A DNA stretch of 64,000 nucleotides from Panicum virgatum. Lineage: Eukaryota > Streptophyta > Magnoliopsida > Poales > Poaceae. The first letter of the stretch is position 1, and each line of letters begins with the position of its first letter. A model generated the notes under the pieces. That model was given only the letters and a program-made list of their open reading frames with translations. It was not told the DNA's origin and did not search any database. Positions 29,651 to 41,166 of this stretch are shown piece by piece. The position numbers and the translations under genes were made by a program. The stretch is taken from contig NC_053149.1 in NCBI RefSeq assembly GCF_016808335.1, positions 13,691,714 to 13,755,713 on the forward strand. Direction: 5' to 3'.

Positions 29651-30166
29651 ATGCTCTCCAATGAGTGATGTATAATGATATTCATTTTGCTAGCAATTTC
29701 TTTGAGTGCTACCAGTTTCTGTGAGTGCTACCAGTTTCTATGTTGATTTCTCTATAAGATGTCTTGGATCATATGAAAAATTGTACAAACAAATAAAGAC
29801 TTCACATGAGCATTATCCCACTTTCTATTTTCTCAATCTGAGTGCCAATGCATCATTACCTTTTTTTTCAAAGGATTCCAGGAACTCACTTTCTTACAAG
29901 ATTGATATTACATAAATAAATAGTGACTCAAGCTCAAACATATGCAGTATGTCATCGAGCCTTGATTTATTCCACAACCAGCAAAGCATCCATGCGACAA
30001 TCAGGTTCATCAATTCCTGGGCCCTATCCCAAAGCTTGATGAAATTTGCCATCTCTGCCACCATTTCCATGCGCCAGAGCTCCTTTGTCCATGATTGATG
30101 TTGCAGCTCCCTCTTCACTGATCATTATCTCACAGGAGAATTATCTCTTTCTCTTGGAATGTTGGC

Positions 30167-30535
30167 TTCTCAATCTAAATGGCACAAGTTCAGACTTTAC
30201 AACACACGTATTCAGAAGAGAGATACTCAACTAAAATTAAAGGTTCATATCATTTTTAAAGCAAAACACACAAGATCAAATTTCACAAGTACCACTTCCA
30301 CACATATAAACTTTAGTAAATAATAACAAGTCGAGCACTCCAAATGGTCTAGTAAAGCATCTCCAACACTCCAGCAGCGGCCACGTGACGGGGCAGAATA
30401 AGGAAGCCATGTTTGCATCCCTGCACGTATCAAGTGAAGTGGGTAATATGGGTAAGAAGCAGGAAGCCATGATATGCAGTAAGAGAATTTTGCATTGTGT
30501 AGTTAGAACTTTGGAAGCCATATGAAGACTGCGAT
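30167..30535 (-). repeat. Inverted duplication, right arm
   Basis: Reverse-strand counterpart of 27089-27436. The two arms enclose about 2.7 kb containing the GH1 exon and the solo LTR. The right arm includes an insertion relative to the left arm around 30370-30400. Confidence 0.7.
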
Positions 30536-31379
30536 TCAATAGCCAACACAACAGTTAAAATGATAAGAGAGTAGGCTCTATTTCATTATCGCAAATAAAT
30601 TATTTTTCTAACTCTGTTTTCATCAAACATAACAACACATACCCACAGAGCTGACCTGAAGGAGTACACCATATGAGTCAATTCAGGGTTCATTCAAAAA
30701 TATAAGAATAACTAACGCATCACAGCTGGGCTACAAGAAATAAAATAATTTTGATTATGCAAGCAACCATCCTTGTTTGATTATGAATTCAGTAGCTTGC
30801 ACATTGTTCAAATCCTAAATATAATATGAGCAAACAAGTAAGGATAAACTCTGACGAGGTGTTTTGGCCAGTTCTTTGAACAACAATGTATATAAAATAG
30901 CTCATGACTGGGAAATTTGTACGTAAATCATTTTGATATAAAAGCTACTGACTTATCGTTGTTAAATATACCAATTACTAGCCATTGATAAATCGTGTTT
31001 GACAAAAAGCCAAATTTCTCCAAACATTATGCCAATTTACCTCGAATTATGTTTGGTCCACGAAGACAGAATATAACTAAATTAAACTCACTTGAACTCG
31101 TGATTGCTGTCTGGTGCCTATGATGTTGCAAAAGTTCCCCCAATCAACTTCCTGATGTTATGTTATAATGCTCATGGCCGGATATATTTTCAGTCCAGGA
31201 GTATGAGCTCCATGCTAGTAAGTATTTACCACCAGATACCAAACCTACAAGACAGTCAGCTATGAGGATCATTGTACATACCTAACATTTGACTGACCCA
31301 ATGTTCAAAGTGATTGTAGCAACCACTCTACTCACAGGTAACATGAATCGTCCAAATACATGTTGACCCGCATGCAAAC
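30536..31379. other. Intergenic flank of the Gypsy element
   Basis: No gene or repeat recognised. The last five bases, CAAAC (31375-31379), probably match CAAAT after 43716 as the retrotransposon target duplication (4 of 5). Confidence 0.45.
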
Positions 31380-32768
31380 CGTCGGTGTCCCGACCCGGGG
31401 GCCCGGATCCCAACTAGTAAATGCTGTGTGTTTCCTCGTCCCAGATGATGATGCAAGAGGCAACACAATAACACACGGTTTATCTTGGTTCCGGCCGCGG
31501 GGCCGTACGTCCAGCAAAGGGGGTGTGCGAGGGCACTGTATTATCTTGCACCCGGAGTGCTTGTAGTAGGGGGTACAAGCAAGGCGAGAGAGGGAGAGAA
31601 GCTCCCAAGTCTCATCTAGGAGTGGAGTCGGTTGAGATGAGTGCTCAGTAGTCCCTGAACGTCCTCTTGAAGAGAGAAGCCGGAGAGACTAGGCAGACCA
31701 GAGTCTAGAGAGCGCTAAGGGGAGCCCGCCTCCTCCTTTTATAGTCACAAGGAGGGGCGGCGTACATGAGTGGGGCATGGAAGTCGCCGTCCTCCCCTGA
31801 ATCGCGGGGTACAGTGGTCGGACACTGTAGGAAGTACACTATGGGAAGGCGGCGCACGTCGCTGTCGTCCTGGATTTCGTCCTTGGTCCCGCGAAGATGG
31901 CGCCGGTCGTCCGGCAGTGTCCCGGCGGTAGTAATGGCGCGGGACGGCCCCGGACCCCCTGGTCGGAGTGCGGGCGTACACACTAGAAGGTCCGGGGGAC
32001 ACGTGGAGGTCCCGGGCTCCTCAAGAGGGGAGGTCCGGGGCCCCGTCCGCGTGTGCTGAGCGCTCCGCTCGGGAGGACACGTGATGTTACCGGACCCCTT
32101 CCCCAATGGGAGGTGAGTCCGGGTGGTCGGTGTCGGTAGAACAGGAACGGGAGCAGTGCCGGGCCCGTCTTGTCTCGCGTCGCATGTCCCACAGTGCCGC
32201 TACAGCCTTCGGGATGGCGGAGCGGTGACCGAAGTTAGCAGATAGGACCCTGGTCACATCCACTGTGGGAGTGGCGGCCTGACGCCGTCTGTCCTGGGCG
32301 TCGTGGCTGGCCTTTAATGCCTTTGTACGGCGGGTGGTTGGGCGGCGGGGCTGTTTGTCCCTTGTACCGAGGGGTGGCCTCGAGCGAGGCGGAGATGGCT
32401 TACCTGCTCGAGGGTAGATCCGCTACCCTCGAGCGAGGCGGAGATAGCTTACCTGCTCGAGGGTAGATCCGCTACCCTCGAGCGAGGCGGAGATAGCTTA
32501 CCTGCTCGAGGGTAGATCCGCTACCCTCGAGCGAGGCGGAGATTGTCCGGCGGGCCCGAGAGGGACCCTCGAGCGAGGCGGAGATCGTTCCGCGGGTTCG
32601 AGGGGGATGTGAATGGGCCGCATGCTGGGCTTCATTGAGTCCTTTCCTTTCTTCCAGATTGGAAGGAGGCCGTGGGCCTTTGTGGGTCCTAGTTGTCCCA
32701 ATATGTGTTTGCATTATAAAGCGATCTTAGTACCCCGATTAGGGTGTCCCTAATCGTGGTACCCGACA
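31380..32768 (-). repeat. Gypsy 3' LTR
   Basis: Read on the minus strand it begins TGTCGGGTACC and ends GGACACCGACG. The final base should be A for a perfect TG...CA pair. It is paired with 41167-42514, differing by scattered substitutions and one minisatellite unit. The polypurine tract lies just outside it at 32769-32781. Confidence 0.8.
32392..32538. repeat. 49-bp tandem repeat, 3 units, in the 3' LTR
   Basis: Three nearly identical units (32392, 32441, 32490). Each contains a perfect 11-bp inverted repeat, CTCGAGGGTAG - ATCCG - CTACCCTCGAG, able to form a hairpin. The other LTR has two units. Confidence 0.92.
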
Positions 32769-32781
32769 GTAGCCCCCGAGG
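32769..32781 (-). other. Polypurine tract of the Gypsy element
   Basis: On the minus strand, CCTCGGGGGCTAC abuts the TGTCGGGTACC start of the 3' LTR, the usual position for plus-strand priming. A second look-alike (CCTCGGGGGCTAC followed by TGTGGGG) occurs at 34539-34551, so the tract assignment is probable rather than certain. Confidence 0.6.
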
Positions 32782-33296
32782 CTTTGGTTGATTCAGTGGG
32801 TTCGGCCAAAGGGTAATTCGGGGATTTTCCCTTTTGACGTGATCAGTCAATGCCGCGCACCCGCCAGACGCGCCTGAGCACCAGCCCGGCGGATGTGACA
32901 ACACGCCAGTCGGGATAGTGCGCCTGCGGGTAGAGTACTTCGAGGCACGTGCCTTTTTGTTTGTTTGTTTAAAGGACAAGACGTGTCCGCGCGCTGAGGG
33001 GGGCCAAGGCGATGGTGGCGCCCGCTGCTTGGCAGCTGGCGCTTTCATCGCGCTATCCCGCACGTAGGGCCTTGGTCCTGGTGTTCCTGGTCGCTTTGCA
33101 GCGCGCCGTTCGAGTGCGGCCGGCCAGAGCCGACGTTGCACCGCTTAGCGTCCAGGGGCTCGGCTCCGCTTTATTTCGTTCGGTCGTGTCTCGGCGCGGT
33201 GACCAAGGACCTCTTTTGCTCGTGGAGTGCCACGGCGTCACGGGTGATACAAGCCTCCGCTCTTCGCCAAGCGTGAAGCTTTGTGCCCGGCGCAGC

Positions 33297-34124
33297 TATA
33301 AATAGGGGTCGTGGGGTTCCCTTTCCTCTTCAACCTCCCAACTCTTTCTTCCAGCCTCGCCTAAATCTTGTAATGTTTCCTTTGCTTTTTTGTGACCGGC
33401 CCCCAGATGGGGTGGCCCGGCTTTTTTAGGCTTTTAGCGCTAGAAGAATGCTTGCGAGCGGTAGGGGAAGACCGGAGTGGGCGTGCGCTCCATCCCTTAG
33501 GTTCAGTGGGATCAGCAGAAGAGCATTGGGCCCGTGGGGTCCTCGCTCGAAGAGGCCGCCCGGACCCAGAGGGAGGAAGCGCAGAAGAACATGACGGGTG
33601 AGTACCTTCGATTTTTTGTCGATTTGTTTCTTTTCGTAGCTGATGTTGATTTCCTTTGCTCAGAGCTGAGGCAGAAGGTGGCGGACGAGACCGCGGTGAA
33701 AGAAGCATTCCACACCGCGCTCACGGCGGCACAGATGGAGTTCGCTGAGCTGGAGCAGACCGCCGTGAGCGTGTGTCATGAGCTCGAGGGGGAGGGTGCC
33801 GTCTCGGGCAGTTCGGTGATCAGCCGCCTGCGCGCGCTAGGCGGTCGGATTGCCGAACACGCCAAGAGCACCTTCCGCCTCGGTGTCCTGCGGGCTCTCG
33901 CCGTGGCCTCGACGCATTACCTCATGGATCTCCAGAGGGTGTCGTCGGGGTACGTCGTTCCCGATGATGCTGACGCGGACGCCGCGTCGGCCATCATGGA
34001 TGAAGCCGACGCGGCCGCGGAGGAGTTCGCCACCGTCCTCGCCGAGAAGCTCGAGGCAGACATCCCTCCCATTGCCGAATTCGACGCCCCTGAAGACCCG
34101 CAAGGGGGGGATGGTAGCCTGTAG
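33297..34124 (+). CDS. Antisense intron-containing gene in the Gypsy element
   Basis: Lies between pol and the 3' LTR, on the strand opposite to gag-pol. A TATA box (TATAAATAG, 33297) sits in a GC-rich promoter-like stretch followed by a pyrimidine-rich leader. An open frame follows an in-frame stop at 33498. Its exon part ends at 33597 (GT donor), the intron is 33598-33663 with a TTTGCTCAG acceptor, and exon 2 runs to the stop at 34124. No ATG precedes the frame; the first in-frame ATG is 33591. The product is acidic and partly coiled coil (ELRQKVADETAVKEAF). Function is unknown. The 5' part is probably lost, because homology with the right-hand copy stops abruptly at 33541. Confidence 0.5.
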
Positions 34125-34715
34125 GAAAGTTGGGCCTCGAAGCCCATGTAAATAGATTAGTGTTTATATCATAGTCGCGTTTTGTAATCGCATCCTATAA
34201 ATATAAAAGATTTTGTTTCGTAATTTGAATGTGTGGCCCGTCGAGGCCTTGTGTGTTCGAGCCTGTATTTCTTTACTTTATTTCCGTGTTCTTGTATACG
34301 ACTTGGACGAGTGTCTGCGAGGGGGTTCGAGTTCATAAGCAACGTAGGCATAGGGTGGTGAGGGGGGTGCCGTATCCCGGAGGCGTAGGCGGCCCCACGA
34401 CTTGGCCGGCCCCGTACCGTAGTTGCTTACGCCTCGCGCCCGTTTTTTCCAAGGATACGAGAAGCTTAGGGTCGAGATGGAAATATTTCGAAAAACATTG
34501 GTGACTTTTTGGGGACGTTCGGGGGTTCCCCCCACAGTAGCCCCCGAGGGAGGCTCGGCTTTGCCGAGGGTAAAGCCGAGTGTACCTCAGTGTCAGCGCG
34601 CATCCTAGCCTTCGAGGGCCCAGATGGTTCCCAAAAATAACCCAGTAAAGCATACTTTATTATTTCGGGAAATTAAAGATACGAGTACAAGCAAATGTAC
34701 AAAAAACTTGAAATT

Positions 34716-37700
34716 CTAGGGATAGAAGCGACGCAGCTGTTGTATATTCCAAGCGTTGGTGAGGACTTCGCCTTTTTCGTTTGCCAGCTTGTACGTGCCG
34801 GGTTTGAGCACCTCGGCGATTATGTACAGTCCTTCCCATGGAGGTGAGAGCTTGTTGCGGCCCCTATTGTCCTGTCGAAGCCTCAGCACCAAGTCCCCTT
34901 CGTTGAGGTCTCGGCGCCGGACCGTCTGCGCTTGGTACCTTCGCAAGGACTGCTGGTAACGCGCAGAGTGGAGGAGCGCCATGTCTCGAGCCTCGTCCAC
35001 TTGGTCCAGCGAGTCTTCGCGAGCTCGCTGGTTTCGTTGCTCTTGGTATATCTTGAGCCTCGGCGATCCGTACTCCAAGTCAGTGGGGAGTATAGCCTCG
35101 GCGCCGTAGACGAGGAAGAACGGAGAAAAACCCGTAGCTCTGCTCGGGGTCGTCCTTAGGCTCCAGATGACCTAGGGTAGCTCTGTGAGCCACCTCCGGC
35201 CGAATTTGTTTAGCTTGTTGAAGATCCTTGGCTTTAGTCCTTGGAGGATCATGCCATTGGCACGCTCCACTTGCCCGTTCGTCTGTGGGTGTGCCACAGT
35301 CGACCAGTCCACACGTATGTGGAAGCTGTCGCAGAACGCCAAGAATTTCTTGCCTGTGAACTGGGTGCCGTTGTTGGTGATGATCGTGTTCGGGACCCCG
35401 AACCTAAAGACAATGTCAGTGAAGAACAGAACTGCTTGCTCGGATTTGATCTTGCCGATGGGTCGAGCCTCTATCCACTTGGAAAACTTGTCGACCGCCA
35501 CCAGCAAGTGGGTGAAGCCCCCGAGCGCCTTCTTCAGCGGACCGACGAGGTCTAGTCCCCACACGGCAAACGGCCACATGATGGGGATGGTCTGCAGAGC
35601 ATGGGCCGGGAGGTGTGTTTTTCGAGCATAGAACTGGCAACCCTCGCAGGTCCGCACAACGTCGGTGGCGTCGGCGACTGCGGTGGGCCAGTAAAAGCCT
35701 TGCCGAAACGCGTTACCCACGAGGGTGCATGGCGCGGCGTGATGGCCGCAGATGCCAGCATAGATGTCGCGGATCAGCTCCTTGCCCTCGGGGATGGGGA
35801 TGCATCGTTGCAGGACACCCGAGGGGCCACGCTTGTGTAGGTCATTGTCGATTAGAACGAAGGACTTGGCCCGCCTGGCGAGGCGTCGCGCCTGAGCGCG
35901 GTCCGAGGGTAGAACCCCTCGAATCATCCAGTCAAGGTACTGGACGCGCCAATCTCGCGAAGCGGGGGCCTCGTCAACTTCCATTGCTTCGGCCTCGTCC
36001 GCGGAGGTGGTGCCGAAGTCAATGTTCATGGGCTCGACCTCGTCCGCCGGAGGGTTCCCGCCGGAGGGCCCAGCGGACGAGGGGCCTGACTCCGTCGGGT
36101 CCTTAAACTCGACGGGGGGCTTCATGATGTCTCGAGCAAAGACATTCGGGGGGACGGTGGTCCGCCCTGACGCGATCTTGGCTAATTCATCGGCGTCCTC
36201 GTTGTACTTGCGCGGGACATGATTGAGCTCTAGGCCGTCGAACTTGTCTTTGAGGCGGCGCACTGCATTGCAGTACGCCTCCATCTTCGGGTCGTGACAG
36301 CTAGATTCCTTCATTACTTGATCGACGACGAGTTGAGAGTCACTGCGTACGTCGAGACGTTTGACGCCGAGCTCGATGGCGACGCGGAGGCCACTGTGGA
36401 GGGCCTCATACTCCGCCATGTTATTCGACGCGGGAAAGTGTAGGCGTATCACGTATCGCATATGTTCTCCGAGGGGTGAGATGAAAAGAAGGCCGGCACC
36501 GGCGCCGGTTTTCATCACCGACCCGTCGAAGTACATAGTCCAGCATTCGCCCTGGATTGGTGATGGGGGTAGCTGAGTGTCCGTCCACTCAGCCACGAAG
36601 TCAGCCAAGATTTGGGACTTGATCGCCTTGCGAGGGGCGTAGGTGAGTGTTTCTCCCATCAGTTCCACAGACCATTTGGCAATTCTACCCTCAGCTTCCC
36701 GGTTACGGGCTATCTCTCCCAAGGGGAAAGTCGAGACCACGGTGATGGGATGAGCCTCGAAGTAGTGGCGCAGCTTGCGCCGAGCCAAAACCACTGCGTA
36801 GAGCAGCTTTTGAATATGTGGATAGCGTGTCTTAGTTTCAGACAACACCTCGCTGATGTAGTACACCGGTCGTTGGACGGGCAGAGCATGATCCTCCTCT
36901 TGTCTTTCGACCACGATCACCGCGCTGACCACTTGGGTCGTTGCAGCTACGTACAGATAGAGGGGCTCGCCGTCCGTAGGTGGTGTGAGAATGTGAGAAT
37001 GCGATGCCTTCAGCCTTTCGAGGGCTTCTTGAGCTTCGGGGGTCCACGTGAAGCGCTCGGTTTTCCTCAAGAGTCGATACAGGGGTAAGCCTTTCTCGCC
37101 GAGACGCGAGATAAAACGGCTAAGGGACGCTAGGCATCCCATGACCCTCTGTACCCCCTTTAGGTCTCGGATCGGTCCCATCCGAGTGATGGCCGAGACT
37201 TTGTCAGGGTTGGGTTCGATGCCCCGCTGGGAGACAATGAAGCCTAAGAGCATGCCTCGAGGCACCCCGAGCACGCACTTCTTGGGGTTAAGTTTTACCC
37301 CTTTGGCTCGTAGGCAATCGAATGCGATCCTGAGATCAGCAACCAGGTCGTCCGCCTTCCTAGATTTGACAACGATGTCATCGACGTATGCCTCTACGCT
37401 GCGCCCGAGATGGTCTCCGAAAACGTGGAGCATACACCTCTGGTATGTGGCTCCGGCGTTTCTGAGGCCAAAGGGCATCGTAACGTAGCAGTACATGCCG
37501 AAGGGTGTGATAAAAGAAGTCGCGAGCTGGTCAGACTCTTTCATCTTGATTTGGTGGTAACCGGAATAAGCATCAAGGAAGGATAGGAGTTCGCATCCCG
37601 CAGTAGTGTCTACAATCTGATCGATTCGTGGCAAAGGAAAGGGAACCTTCGGACATGTCTTATTTAAACTAGTGTAATCTACACACATCCTCCAGTTTCC

Positions 37701-38891
37701 ACTCTTTTTCTTTACTAATACTGGATTAGCTAGCCACTCGGGATGGAATACCTCTTTGATGAATCCGGCCGCCAGAAGTTTCTGCAACTCCTCGCCGATC
37801 GCCCGGCGCTTGAGCTCGTCGAAGCGTCTTAGGCGCTGCTTCACCGGCTTGGAATTGGGTCGGACATCAAGAGAGTGCTCGGCGACCTCCCTCGGTATGC
37901 CAGGCATGTCCGAGGGGCTCCACGCAAAGATATCTGCGTTGGCGCGGAGGAAATCGACGAGCACCACTTCCTATTTGTCGTCGAGGGTGGCACTGATCTG
38001 CAACGCCTTATCGTTGGAGTGGCTCGGGTCGAGGGGCACCTTCTTGATACTCTCAGCGGGTTCGAAGCTCCCGGTGTGTCGGTGCGTGGAGTCCAAGGCC
38101 TCGCTCGCCATTTTGTCGAGGGTGGCTGCGAGGGCCTCGTCCTCCGCTTGAGCTTCCGCACACTCAACGCACTCAACGTCGCACTCGTAGGCGTGCTCGA
38201 ACGAAGAGCCGATGGTTATGACTCCCTTTGGACCCGGCATTTTGAGCTTGAGGTAGGTGTAGTTGGGGATGGCCATAAACTTGGCGTAGCAAGGACGACC
38301 AAGGATGGCATGATAGGACCCTCGAAATCCCACCACCTCGAAAGTGAGTACCTCCTTGCGGAAGTTGGCTGCTGTGCCGAAGCACACAGGCAGATCGATC
38401 TGGCCGAGGGGTTGGACTCGCTTCCCCAGCGCGACGCCATGGAATAGCGACTTGCTGGGGCGAAGCTTGTCCAGTCCGATCCCCATGAGCTCCAAGGTGG
38501 GGGCGTACATGATGTTGAGGCTGCTGCCTCCGTCCATGAGCACCTTGGAGAAGCGGGTGTTACCGATGATGGGGTCGACAACGAGCGGATAGCGTCCCGG
38601 ATGCGGGACGTAGTCGGGGTGGTCCTCGCGGCCAAAGGCGATGGTATCCTTCGACCAGTCGAGGTAGGATGGCGTGGCTTTGGTGACGGAAAAGACTTCG
38701 CGGCGCTCACGCTTGCACTGCCGAGAAGTCATATTCGTCGTTGCCCGCGTCCTTCTTCTTGTTTTCATCGCGATGCGCGATGCGGTTGTAATACTTCTTG
38801 AGCATTTCACATTGCTCGAGGGTATGGTTGACCGGGCCCTTGTGGTAAGGGCACGGCTTCTTGAGCATGTCGTCGAATTGGACACCACCAC
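34716..38891 (-). pseudogene. pol: Gypsy pol: protease, RT, RNase H, integrase
   Basis: One frame with two stops. The domain order is an aspartic protease with VLMDGGSSLNIMY, reverse transcriptase with PFGLRNAGATYQRCM and the YVDDIVVKS active site, RNase H with WTMYFDGSVMKTGAG, integrase with an HHCC-type finger (HH near the GICGHHAAPC block, CEGC) and WGLDLVGPL / DKFSKWIEA, then a C-terminal tail ending RRFYP. Stops: TAG at 37971-37973 between protease and RT, and TAG at 35172-35174 replacing an expected Trp in integrase. Gag and pol frames differ at the junction (38700-38890), so a frameshift, natural or by mutation, lies there. Confidence 0.9.
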
Positions 38892-40872
38892 CTCGAGGGG
38901 GGCCTTGAGGCCCTTTGCGGTCTAGTGCGGCAGCGAAGGCCTCCTCGCAGTCCTCTGCCTGCCCCGACTCACGCTGGTTCGGTGGGACCGTCTTCTTTCC
39001 CTTCCTCCCCCGCTTTAGTTTCTTGGCGGGGGCGTTGGGCTTGACGCTGCTGCCCTCCGCGGGCGCATCGTCCTTGCGCTTGCTCGATTTGTCGTCGAAG
39101 ATGGCACCAACAGCCTCCTCGCCGGCGGCGTAGTTGGTGGCAGCGTCGAACAACTCATTGGTGCTGACGGGTCGGCATCTCGCAAGCTCGTGCACCAGGT
39201 TCCTGCACGTCGTACCCTCGAGGAAAGCGTTGATGACCTCGACATGGGTGACACTTGGGAGCTCGGTGCACTGCTTGGAGAAGCGTCGCACGTAGTCACG
39301 CAGGGACTCGCGGGGCTTCTGACGACACCCTTTGAGGTCCCAAGAGTTCCCAGGGCGCACGTACGTGCCCTGGAAATTGCCCACGAAGATATGGACTAAG
39401 TCGGCCCAGTTGTGGATCTGATCCGCAAGCAGGTGCTCGAGCCACGTTCATGTGGCGTCAGCAAGATGAAGAGGAAGGTTGCGGATGATGACCGCGTCCT
39501 CCATCGCACCACCTAGCTGGCACGCTAGGCGGTAGTCGTTGAGCCAGACTGCAGGGTCAGTCTCGCCCGAGTACTTGACGAGGGTGTTAGGTTGTCGAAA
39601 GCGCGGAGGAAAGGATGCAGTTCGAATCTCCCGGCTGAATACCCGGGTGCCCGGAGGCTCCGGGGACTCACCCCTGTCGTGCTCGGGGTCGAAGCGGCCA
39701 CCCCGTCGAGGGGTGTACTTCCTGCCATCGATGACATTGCGGGCGTCGCCGTCGTCAGCGTGCCCGCGAGTGTCACGGATTCGCTCCCTTACGGGAACTC
39801 TTCCGATGCGCTCGTGCACCGAGGGTGCTCTCGCGCCGGGTGCTACGGCTGCCTTGCCCTTCCGTGCTGGTGGTGTGTGCACAGAAACCTCACGATCCTG
39901 GTGCGCAGTCCCGCCAGGCGGCTCTGGGGCCCTCGAGCGCATACGAGATGCAGAACTCTCGGCCTGCTGCACGGCAGCTTGCTCGATGAGCTCCTGTGCC
40001 TCGCGGCGCAGGTTGCGGCCTGAAGGCGTCGATGGCTCGGGCATAGCTTGAAGTAGATAGGCCGCAGCGACGAGTTTTCCGCCGGCTGTTTGCAGTTCTG
40101 GAGATTTGTCGACGTTGTCGTCGGCCAGGATGCGCTCCCGGGCAACACGTCCCGCCGCCTGGGCATGTGTACCACGCGCGGTGAGCTGCTGCTCGAGTGC
40201 GACGCGCAGCTCCTGGGTTTGTTGACGCTGATCGTCGAGCTTGGCTTGAAGCTCTTTGAGCTGCGCCAGCTGAGCTTGTCGCGCCGCCGAGCTTGACGAG
40301 GAGGGGGCCGCAGGCGGGACCACCGGTTGCTTTGCCCGCGCGTCCGTCCCGGCGTCCCCGTCATTGGTTGGGGCGTGGTCGTTCTACTCGTCCGCAAGGT
40401 CCACCATGAAGCATTCCCGGGAAGGATCGAAATCCCCCTCGCTGGAGTCTTCGGAGCAGGTGAGGCAGTAAGCCATCGCCAGCTGGAACGAGCGAAGAGC
40501 GTCGGGGTCGCGAACCCCAAAGTAGTCCTCGGCCTCCTCGACCGTGAAGTTGTTCATGAAGAAGTTGACATCGTCGGCGATCGAGCTCGCCGTCTCGGGG
40601 TAGGATTCGTCGAGGGACGACGCGATGAGGTTGCGGATCGATAGAAGATGATGACCCGGCAGATCCTCATACTCGGTGAAGTTAGTGCTGATTGAAGAGG
40701 TGTAGGTGCGAGCGGCAGTGTTGCGCATCCTGAAGGGGAAGGGCGAGGGCAAGGTCGAGCCCCCCCTGGGAGGCACTAGCGCCGCTGCAGGTAATGGTGC
40801 CGGCGCAGATGATGCCGAGGCACGTGATGACGAAATGGTGGCCCCGTTCGCCTCGATGCTGAGTTGCGACAT
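38707..40872 (-). pseudogene. gag: Gypsy gag
   Basis: The start is placed at ATG 40872 (MSQLSIEANG), although the frame stays open upstream to 41142. It contains a glutamine-rich coiled coil (LKELQAKLDDQRQQTQEL), the retrotransposon gag domain (WLNDYRLACQLGGAM; FQGTYVRPGNSWDLKGC) and a short C-terminal Zn-related region (CPYHKGPVNHTLEQC). In-frame stops: TAG 40384-40386 and TGA 39448-39450. Both can be explained by a single C-to-T change from a sense codon. Confidence 0.85.
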
Positions 40873-41143
40873 GCCAGCCTCGACCCACGTAGGGGAGTTG
40901 TGACGTGCCACGCGACGCCGCTCCGCGCGTGCTTGTCGCGAGCGCTGACCTGAGCTCCTGTTGTGCCGGGCCGGTGAGGTAGCCGCATGAGGTAGCCATT
41001 GCCGGTCGCTCTGAACTCGAGACTCCCGAACCAGATCACAAATCCAGCAGGGAGCGGATCCGAGACACCCATAGGGTATAGGTTGGATCTGCTCGCCATC
41101 CCTGGAAATCAAATGGGAAAAAGAGAGAAAAATGTCACGCAAC

Positions 41144-41166
41144 GAGCCCCTACCTGGCGCGCCAAC
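41144..41166 (-). other. Primer-binding site
   Basis: Immediately inside the 5' LTR the minus strand reads GTTGGCGCGCCAGGTAGGGG. Its position right after the terminal ...ACCGACA of the LTR marks it as the minus-strand primer site. I do not assign the tRNA. Confidence 0.7.

Noticed and set aside
32498..33141. Minus-strand ORFs in and beside the Gypsy 3' LTR
   Set aside because: Repeat-derived open frames across the minisatellite and promoter region; near-identical ones occur in the other copy without a shared coding signature.
34539..34551. Second polypurine-tract look-alike as the true 3' LTR border
   Set aside because: It would give a 3.16-kb LTR without matching sequence at the other end (homology stops at 33540/43287). 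Kept only as an alternative.
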